Source of the DNA: Cupriavidus gilardii
Lineage (GTDB): Bacteria > Pseudomonadota > Gammaproteobacteria > Burkholderiales > Burkholderiaceae
Direction of reading: 5' to 3'
NCBI RefSeq assembly: GCF_013314895.1
Contig: NZ_JABTYE010000003.1
Location: 186,001-250,000, forward strand
DNA length: 64,000 nt
The notes under the pieces were generated by a model. The model did not search any database. It had not been told where the DNA came from and was given only the letters and a program-made list of their open reading frames with translations. Below are positions 58,441 through 64,000 of this stretch, piece by piece (position 1 is the stretch's first letter; the number at the start of each line of letters is the position of its first letter). The position numbers and the translations under genes were made by a program.

Positions 58441-60292
58441 CAGATCGCGTTGACGCGATGTCGCCGTCCGCACGATGCTGTCGCTCCCATGGCTGCAGCC
58501 ACTGATACAGCACCGCATGCAGCTGCGCCGGCTCTACCGGCTTGCGCAGCACCAGATAACCCTCGCGTTCGGCTTGCAGCAAGGCCGGCGAATCGAACTC
58601 GCCGCTGACCATCGCGCCGCCGGCACCGGGGCAGCGCTCCAGCAGATCCTTCAGCAACGCAAAGCCGCTCTCCCCCGAGCGCAGACGCTGGTCGCACAGA
58701 ATCGCCTGCGGGCGCAGGCCGGCGTCGAGCAAGGCGAATGCGTCGGTCGACGATGCCGCGCAGCGCGCATCGACGCCCCATGCCTGCATCAGGCTCCTCC
58801 ACGCCCTGACCACCACGGGATCGTCCTCGACGATCAGGCAGCAGCCGGACAGCGGCGGCAGCGCGCTGGTGGGCCACGCCTGGGATTCGGCTGCCATCGC
58901 ATGCACATGGGCCTGTGCCGGGTCGGCGGCCGGGAAACGCAGCCAGAATCGCGAACCCCGGCGTTCCACCGAGTCCAGTCCATAGGCCGCACCCATCAAG
59001 GTCGCGCAGCGGGCCACCACGGCCAGCCCCAGTCCATGACCGGCGCTATCGATGCGCCACGCATATTCGTTGCGATAGTACGGCGAATAGATCCGGCTCT
59101 TGTCCTCGTTGGCCACGCCGATACCGGTATCCCAGACTTCGAGCAGCCAGTCGGCTTCGCGACGCCGCGCGGACAGCAGCACGCCGCCGCGCTGCGTATA
59201 GCGCAGCGCATTGTGGACCAGATTGACCAGCGACTGGCGCAGCAGCGAGGCATCGGCCAGCACCGCGGCGGCCTGCTTCGGCACGCGCACGCGCAGTTCG
59301 AGATCGCGGCTATGCGCCTCCTCGCGGAACAGCGCGGCGACTTCCTCCATGATCGGTGCGATTGCCACCGGCGCGCTGCGCGGCATGGCCATGCCGTGCT
59401 CGATCTTCGACAGGTCGAGCAGCGAGTTGAACATCAGATGGACCGATCGCACGCTGCGCCGCAGGTCCTCCAGCGGTGGATTCAGCGCAGGATCGCGATT
59501 GCGCTGCGCGATGGCTTCGATCAGGAATCCCATCGCATGAACGGGCTGACGCAAGTCGTGGCTCGCGGTGGTCAGGAACAGATTCTTGGCGCGCAGCGCG
59601 TCCTCGGCCTCCTCCTTGGCAAGACGATAGCTTTCCGCGAGCCGGATGCCGTCGTCTTCGAGCCGAACCTGCTGGCGGAAGAATTGATTCGCGATCAAGG
59701 CGTGCCGATAGATCGCCACCGCATACAGCAGCGTCAGCGGCAGCACCACCTGCCAGTGATCCGGAAAACTCCACGGCACGTTGACCGTCACCACGCCCCA
59801 GCACGCAAAGAAGAAGCGCTGGAAGGCGCCCAGTATCGGCGTCTGATGCGTGGCATTGGCAGCCAGAATGGCGGCGAGGCTGATATGCAGCAGCAGCGCG
59901 AAGTCGAACGCCACCTGGCCCGCGGTCAGCACCGTCGCCATCGACAGACAGAGGCCATGAACCAGCGCGATGCGCCGAACCACCGGCACCCACCGCTCGG
60001 CCATCACGGCATCGTCGGACTGCGCGCGTTCGCGCTGATAGTGCCGCCGCTCGAGCTGCATCCAGCCTGCGGCAAGACAATAAGCGAGCGTCCAGACCAG
60101 CAGCGAACGCGCGTCCTTGCCTGTCGCATGAAGCCAGGCGACGAATGGCAGACCGACGAACGGAATCGCATTGACGCTGAAGACCAGCCGCCGGAACGTC
60201 ATGTCGAGCAGGCGCGCACGAGCGCGCGGACTCACGCTGCCTTCATCGGCGGCAGGACACAAGCCCAGCCGTTGCCAGAACGGCTCGCTCAC
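58343..60292 (-). CDS. Hybrid sensor histidine kinase
   Basis: A 649-residue membrane kinase. Residues 31-205 hold about six hydrophobic helices; then comes a coiled linker, the dimerisation/phosphoacceptor helix with His245 (ASHDLRQP), a catalytic domain with Asn361 (NLVHNALRYT), Asp388 (WDTGIG) and GHGLGLAV (418-425), and a C-terminal receiver domain with Asp534 (ILCDQRL) and Lys in RKPVEP. GTG at 60292 overlaps the response-regulator stop (GTGA), so the pair is translationally coupled. The last 40 residues run into the convergent Sel1 gene and look nonconserved. The signal sensed is unknown. Confidence 0.92.
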   Translation of the reverse strand: MSEPFWQRLGLCPAADEGSVSPRARARLLDMTFRRLVFSVNAIPFVGLPFVAWLHATGKDARSLLVWTLAYCLAAGWMQLERRHYQRERAQSDDAVMAERWVPVVRRIALVHGLCLSMATVLTAGQVAFDFALLLHISLAAILAANATHQTPILGAFQRFFFACWGVVTVNVPWSFPDHWQVVLPLTLLYAVAIYRHALIANQFFRQQVRLEDDGIRLAESYRLAKEEAEDALRAKNLFLTTASHDLRQPVHAMGFLIEAIAQRNRDPALNPPLEDLRRSVRSVHLMFNSLLDLSKIEHGMAMPRSAPVAIAPIMEEVAALFREEAHSRDLELRVRVPKQAAAVLADASLLRQSLVNLVHNALRYTQRGGVLLSARRREADWLLEVWDTGIGVANEDKSRIYSPYYRNEYAWRIDSAGHGLGLAVVARCATLMGAAYGLDSVERRGSRFWLRFPAADPAQAHVHAMAAESQAWPTSALPPLSGCCLIVEDDPVVVRAWRSLMQAWGVDARCAASSTDAFALLDAGLRPQAILCDQRLRSGESGFALLKDLLERCPGAGGAMVSGEFDSPALLQAEREGYLVLRKPVEPAQLHAVLYQWLQPWERQHRADGDIASTRSVTDGDSDRHSIATHPDPSNRDTDNRETSRRSS

Positions 60293-60969
60293 GGTTCGAG
60301 CCGGCGTCCGTGCAGCAGCGTGATGGCTTCGACGCGATTGCTGACGCCGAGCTTGCCCAGGATGGCCGTCACATGTTCCTTGGTGGTCTGCTCGGAAATC
60401 GCCAGTTCCTTGGCAATTTGCTTGTTGGGCAGGCCGCGCAGCATCAAGGCAAGCACCTGCCCCTGCCGGTCCGTCAGCCCCAGATCGCGCGCGCTCAGCG
60501 GCAGCTCGCGGCGCAAGGCCGGCGTCAACTCCGCGGCCGGCAAGGCGGGGAACCAGGTTCCCCCCTGGCGCAGCGTGGCCACCGCCTGGGCAAACGTTTC
60601 CGGCGCCTCGCTCTTGCGCAGAAAGCCATGCGCGCCGGCCTCCATGGCCTTGATCTGCACGCGCGCATCCTCGTCGCCGCTCATCACGAGCAGGCGGCAC
60701 GACGGCAGCTTTGCAGCGGCCTCCCGCAGCAGCGCCAGCGCGGTGCCGTCCGGCAACCAGAAATCGACCACCAGCAGGCTGGGCGGACCGTCGCTATCGA
60801 TCCGTTGAAAGCACTCCTGCGCATTCGCGGCATAGTGCGCCACCGCGTAGTCGCAATGCGTTGTCAGATATCCCGCAATACCGCGCGCCACCAGCGGATG
60901 GTCGTCGACGACGATGGCATACGACTGGCGCGCCGGGGCCATGCCCGACGCAATTCGACTCTTCACCAA
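60289..60969 (-). CDS. NarL/LuxR-type response regulator
   Basis: A 226-residue regulator. The receiver domain has Asp22/Asp23 (VVDDHP), phosphoacceptor Asp69 (VVDFWLP) and Lys120 (FLRKSE); the LuxR helix-turn-helix is LGLTDRQGQVLALMLRGLPNKQIAKELAISEQTTKEHVTAILGKLGV (about residues 163-209). The start is TTG at 60969, with AGGAG 7 nt upstream; the ATG at 60942 has no ribosome site. The gene is followed by its coupled hybrid kinase. The perfect repeat at 61061 upstream is the natural candidate for its binding site. Confidence 0.93.
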   Translation of the reverse strand: MVKSRIASGMAPARQSYAIVVDDHPLVARGIAGYLTTHCDYAVAHYAANAQECFQRIDSDGPPSLLVVDFWLPDGTALALLREAAAKLPSCRLLVMSGDEDARVQIKAMEAGAHGFLRKSEAPETFAQAVATLRQGGTWFPALPAAELTPALRRELPLSARDLGLTDRQGQVLALMLRGLPNKQIAKELAISEQTTKEHVTAILGKLGVSNRVEAITLLHGRRLEP

Positions 60970-61060
60970 GCTTTGGCTCCTGACCCCTGCCGAAATAAAG
61001 CTTATTTTTTGCGCCAGTGTAATTGATTTCGCACAACGGAATTGGCGTGGCGCTGCGCCT

Positions 61061-61078
61061 CCCCTACGACGGTAGGGG
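61061..61078. promoter_or_regulatory. Inverted repeat CCCCTAC-GACG-GTAGGGG (candidate response-regulator site)
   Basis: A perfect 7-bp inverted repeat with a 4-bp spacer lies 92 bp upstream of the response-regulator gene, just beyond the end of the VOC gene. No T run follows on the minus strand, so it is less likely a terminator. NarL-type regulators bind such closely spaced heptamer pairs. Confidence 0.6.
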
Positions 61079-61090
61079 TCTGAAATTTAA

Positions 61091-61456
61091 TTAATCGTCA
61101 ATGAGCTGACAAAATCGAAGCGAATTGCCGAAGGGATCGGCAATCGGCATTTCCTTGCCCCAGTCCTGGGCCTGGACAGCGGGGCGGGCATATCGGTACG
61201 GTTTGGCGGCCAGCTCTCGCTGCAGCGCGTCGATATCGTCCACCCGCAGGAATATTGCGCTGCCGGGCGTGCCGTCGCCGTGATGCTCGCTCAGATGCAG
61301 CAGCAATTCCGAGCGCGATATCTGCATGTACAGCGGCAGGCTTTCTTCGAACCGATGCTCCCAGTCGAGCGAAAATCCAAGGTAATCGAGATAGAACTCC
61401 TTGGCCTTGTCCACCGAGAAGATACGCAGAATTGGAATGGCAGGAGACAGCTTCAT
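61091..61456 (-). CDS. VOC family protein (bleomycin-resistance-like)
   Basis: A 121-residue small cytoplasmic VOC protein: AIPILRIFSVDKAKEFYLDYLGFSLDWEHRFEESLPLYMQISRSELLLHLSEHHGDGTPGSAIFLRVDDIDAL and IADPFGNSLRFCQ. It matches the glyoxalase superfamily group related to bleomycin-binding proteins, which trap rather than degrade the drug; antibiotic resistance is not proven. It is a single leftward gene in an AT-richer surrounding. Two in-frame neighbours lie on the same strand but are not close enough to suggest an operon. Confidence 0.92.
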   Translation of the reverse strand: MKLSPAIPILRIFSVDKAKEFYLDYLGFSLDWEHRFEESLPLYMQISRSELLLHLSEHHGDGTPGSAIFLRVDDIDALQRELAAKPYRYARPAVQAQDWGKEMPIADPFGNSLRFCQLIDD

Positions 61457-61558
61457 CGGATTGGTTCAATCAATGCAATGACACAAGCATAACGAATACT
61501 TCGCCAAATCACTAAGTTCCAACATTAATGCAATTACAGTGGATGTCGGCGACCGTTC

Positions 61559-62422
61559 TCAGGGAGCGCCGGCTTTTGGTCCGGATTCCAGCAGGAATGC
61601 CAGCGCTTGCCGCCACCACTCTCCATCGACGCGATGGAACCAGTCGTTGTGATCCGCCCCCGGCACGATGCGCAACTGCCGCCGCGCGGGCAGCGCGTCG
61701 TAGAGCGCGCGGCCAAAGCGCGCCGGCACGATTCGATCGCGTTCGGCCACTACCACCAATACCGGGCGATCGAACGCAGCCAGATTGGCGACGCTGTCAT
61801 AGCGGTCGCGCAGCAACCACGAGGTTGGCAGCCATGCATAGTGATGGGCCGCGATATGGGTCAGCCGGTCCCACGGCGTGATCAGCATCAGGCCGGCGAT
61901 CCGGTCGCGCTGCTGCGCCGCGGCCGCGGCGACTACGCCGGCACCGAGCGATTCGCCGATCAGCAGCAGCGGCGCGCCGAAGCGCGCATGGGCCAATTCG
62001 ATGGTCCGCTTCGCATCGGCGACCAGGCTCTCCTCGCCGACCTTGCCATCGCGCGGACCGTAGCCCGGATATTCGGCCAGGATGACTCGCACGCCCTGCT
62101 GGACCAGAGCGGTCGCATACACCTGGCGATGGCCGGCATGGCCCGCGTTGCCATGAAACACGATCGCGGTGGCATGCGCCGGCCGCTCGGGTTCGGCGAG
62201 CAAGCCCATGAAGTCGTCTTCCCCAGGCCAGGCGCGTAAATCGTCGGACACCAGCGCGGCCAGCGGGGCCTTGCCTGGGAAGTACAGGAAGTGGTCCTGC
62301 AATGCCGCCAGGGTTGCCGTCGGCACCATGGCGGCGACACACGCCATGCCGAAGGCGGCGATGCTGGCGAGCCGGGCAATGCAGGGAGCAAAGGGACATC
62401 GATGTCGGATGGCGATCGGCAT
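61559..62422 (-). CDS. Alpha/beta hydrolase, exported or membrane-anchored
   Basis: A 287-residue hydrolase. An N-terminal hydrophobic segment (residues 15-40, LASIAAFGMACVAAMVPTATLAA) acts as signal or anchor. The oxyanion region is FHGNAGHAGHR, the nucleophile Ser sits in LIGESLGAGV, the acid is Asp in AERDRIV and the base is His in GADHNDW. The protein resembles the ABHD13/BEM46-like group. GGGGAG lies 6-7 nt before the ATG at 62422. Substrate unknown. It is a single gene. Confidence 0.92.
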   Translation of the reverse strand: MPIAIRHRCPFAPCIARLASIAAFGMACVAAMVPTATLAALQDHFLYFPGKAPLAALVSDDLRAWPGEDDFMGLLAEPERPAHATAIVFHGNAGHAGHRQVYATALVQQGVRVILAEYPGYGPRDGKVGEESLVADAKRTIELAHARFGAPLLLIGESLGAGVVAAAAAQQRDRIAGLMLITPWDRLTHIAAHHYAWLPTSWLLRDRYDSVANLAAFDRPVLVVVAERDRIVPARFGRALYDALPARRQLRIVPGADHNDWFHRVDGEWWRQALAFLLESGPKAGAP

Positions 62423-62717
62423 GCTTTTCTCCCCTTCGGCCGCTGGCGGAACCGCCACGATCTGAATAATATGCAACGCGAATCGCCGGACGGCAGGAGG
62501 AGTCGCCATGCTGCGTCGCGCCATGCGTGGGACCATGGACCGGACCACTCCCCCGGAGCGACAGGCCCGAGGCAGGCACGCCCTTGCCCTTGCCGCGATA
62601 TGCGTCGCGCCGCCGGCCATACGGGCCCGGCTTCGGCTGCGGCCGCTTCCGCCGTCCCCGCGAACGACGCCAAGGCGCTGCCTGTGCTCCGCCCAGTGAG
62701 CGGCATGGGCGGTACCC

Positions 62718-62757
62718 GCACCTTCACCGCACCTTCACGCACCTTCACGCACCTTCA
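62718..62757. repeat. Four GCACCTTCAC repeats across the lysR stop codon
   Basis: Units begin at 62718 (11 bp), 62729, 62739 and 62749 (10, 10 and 9 bp). The minus-strand LysR gene stops at 62745-62747, inside the third unit, so copy-number change would alter its last residues or its stop. Confidence 0.85.
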
Positions 62758-63635
62758 GCCCACTCGCGAGCCAGCCACGCGAGAAACGCCCGCACCGGCG
62801 GATGGCGCTCGCGCCCCGGCACGCACAGCGCGGTATAGGCGGCGCCCGCTACCGTGATATCGGGCCGATATGGCAGCAGCAGCCCATTGCGCACGCTGTC
62901 GGACACCATGATCGAGCTGGCGAGCACCAGCCCCTGTCCTGCGACCGCCGCCTGCAGCGCATAGCTTTCCTCGTCGTAGGCGCGCATCGTGGCCCCGTCC
63001 TGTAGCCACTGCACGCCGGCCGCCTCGCACCACGCCTGCCAGCCATCGTCATACAGCGTGGAATCGGTCCAGCGCACGGTGATCAATTCCGGCGTTCCCT
63101 CTCCGGCCGCGGCGATCCGCGCCGGCGAACCGTAGACGCCGAAGGTCTCGCCGAGACGGCATGCGTTCAGCAGCGCGGGCCAGGCACTGGTGCCATAGCG
63201 GATTGCCACGTCGATGCGCGCGTCCTGGTGCAGATCGACCGGGGCGCCATCGCTGTCGATCCGCACATGTACATCCGGGTGCGCCTGATAGAAGCGCCCT
63301 AGCCGCGGAACCAGCCATAGCGCAGCGAACGACATGGTCGTGGTGACGGTCAGCGACCCGGCCGCCGGCTGCGGGAGCAGTTCGTCGATGGCTTGTGCCA
63401 CGTCGAGCAGCGCGCCATGCATCCGATGGAACAGCCGCTCGCCTTCGACCGTCAGCGCCACGCCGCGCGGCAAGCGGGTGAAGAGGGCCACGCCAAGGCA
63501 GGACTCCAGTGCGCGCACCTGATGCGAGACGGCAGCGGGCGTTACCGACAGTTCGGCCGCCGCGGCCTTGAAGCTCAGATGCCGCGCGGCGGATTCGAAT
63601 ACCCGCAAGGCGGTGATCGGCAAGGAAGCGAACAT
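62745..63635 (-). CDS. LysR family regulator (GcvA-like)
   Basis: A 296-residue regulator: LPITALRVFESAARHLSFKAAAAELSVTPAAVSHQVRALESCLGVALFTRLPRGVALTVEG is the winged helix of the GcvA-like subgroup. The effector domain begins GSLTVTTTMSFAALWLVPRLGRFYQAHP. It is divergent from the flavodoxin-like gene, its likely target; a CGAG-AATTG-CTCG inverted repeat (63693-63705) lies between them. The C-terminus runs into a short tandem repeat. Confidence 0.93.
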   Translation of the reverse strand: MFASLPITALRVFESAARHLSFKAAAAELSVTPAAVSHQVRALESCLGVALFTRLPRGVALTVEGERLFHRMHGALLDVAQAIDELLPQPAAGSLTVTTTMSFAALWLVPRLGRFYQAHPDVHVRIDSDGAPVDLHQDARIDVAIRYGTSAWPALLNACRLGETFGVYGSPARIAAAGEGTPELITVRWTDSTLYDDGWQAWCEAAGVQWLQDGATMRAYDEESYALQAAVAGQGLVLASSIMVSDSVRNGLLLPYRPDITVAGAAYTALCVPGRERHPPVRAFLAWLAREWAEGA

Positions 63636-63768
63636 GCATTGCGCTCCAAAAAATGCGCAGGGAAACGACAGGTGAGTCCAGTTTGTCCGACGCGAGAATT
63701 GCTCGTTTGTCGCGCCGCAGCCGCCATCCTACAGTCGCCGTGTCCCTACCACCGAATGCAAGGAACAC

Positions 63769-64000
63769 ATGACGGACACGACTTTCTCTCAGGCCATTCC
63801 TTCCGGGCCGGTATTGATCCTCGTCGGCAGCCCTCGGCGCGACGGCAATTCTGCCGTGATGGCGCAGGCGGTGCAGCGCGGCGCCGAGCGCGCCGGCCAT
63901 CCGGTCAAATTGCGCTTTCTCGACGACCATATCGGCGGGCTGCTGCGCGACTGTCGGCAATGCCGGCGCGCCGATGGCAGCTGCGGCATAGACGACGGCT
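63769..64000 (+). CDS. Flavodoxin-family NAD(P)H-dependent oxidoreductase (3' truncated)
   Basis: The first 77 codons are visible before the window ends. VLILVGSPRRDGNSAVMAQAVQRGAERAGH is the FMN-phosphate loop of NADPH-dependent FMN reductases and iron-sulfur flavoproteins, and CRQCRRADGSCG supplies the closely spaced cysteines common in this group. AAGGA lies 5 nt before the ATG. It is likely a quinone or nitro reductase under the divergent LysR protein. Confidence 0.85.
   Translation, partial: MTDTTFSQAIPSGPVLILVGSPRRDGNSAVMAQAVQRGAERAGHPVKLRFLDDHIGGLLRDCRQCRRADGSCGIDDG

Noticed and set aside
61061..61078. CCCCTAC/GTAGGGG hairpin as terminator of the VOC gene
   Set aside because: No T tract follows on the minus strand and a similar motif occurs before the Sel1 gene, so a protein-binding site is more likely.
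1..64000. CRISPR arrays, tRNA/rRNA genes, insertion sequences, prophage genes
   Set aside because: No direct-repeat/spacer pattern, tRNA cloverleaf, transposase or phage structural protein was seen; short tandem repeats present have no spacers.

Overview
The window is a 64-kb piece of a GC-rich (roughly two-thirds G+C) chromosome from a Burkholderiales betaproteobacterium, most like the Cupriavidus/Ralstonia/Bordetella group. The pointers are Bug-family substrate-binding proteins without their membrane partners, a XenA-type old yellow enzyme, a NarK-NirBD-NasA nitrate assimilation operon, ohrR/ohr, and many small clusters made of one regulator (LysR, AraC, TetR, IclR, HxlR, MarR) and one or two target genes. 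No rRNA, tRNA, CRISPR array, prophage or insertion sequence was recognised. Both ends cut through genes: a molybdenum hydroxylase large subunit at the left and a flavodoxin-like reductase at the right.

Left part (1-20 kb). After the truncated xanthine-dehydrogenase-type subunit and a DUF3626 protein comes a leftward group: a GGQ-rich small protein, a host-attachment-type protein and a BrkB/YihY membrane protein. A two-gene RND efflux pump (permease plus lipoprotein adaptor, no outer-membrane channel) and a short RecQ-family helicase follow. Then come an MFS transporter, a BBE flavoprotein, a VOC protein, a small membrane protein, an EamA exporter, and an electrophile-response module (XenA reductase, DJ-1/PfpI protein, TetR regulator) with two identical operator palindromes. 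At 19.2-20.1 kb a lower-GC cassette encodes a DUF6932 nucleotidyltransferase-like protein and a small partner behind a consensus LexA (SOS) box.

Nitrate block (22.2-31 kb). narK, nirB, nirD, a NasC-like FAD reductase and nasA form one rightward operon. Its leader carries two hairpins with identical AACGGC hexaloops, the second overlapping an intrinsic terminator just before the narK ribosome site. This is the architecture of NasT/ANTAR antitermination.

Catabolic block (31.1-39.3 kb). An IclR regulator precedes a cyclase-family hydrolase, a periplasmic ABC-type binding protein, a thiolase-fold protein lacking both catalytic cysteines, its Zn-ribbon/OB-fold partner, a Bug binding protein and an NDP-forming acyl-CoA synthetase. 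This looks like uptake and CoA-dependent breakdown of an unidentified carboxylate.

Right part (39.3-64 kb). ohrR/ohr (organic peroxide defence) share a recognisable box. Small regulator/transporter or regulator/enzyme pairs follow: AraC with EamA, LysE with AraC, LysR facing an aldolase and Bug pair, and LysR with a nitroreductase and EamA. Next are DUF72, an exported argininosuccinate-lyase-like protein, AraC with a cupin, an Rrf2 regulator overlapping a thioredoxin-reductase-like flavoprotein, and lipoproteins. A hybrid histidine kinase/NarL-type response regulator pair, a VOC protein, an alpha/beta hydrolase and a LysR divergent from the flavodoxin-like gene close the window. Short tandem repeats of 8-11 bp recur at gene boundaries (1.8, 28.1, 34.4, 62.7 kb), two of them in translation-initiation regions.
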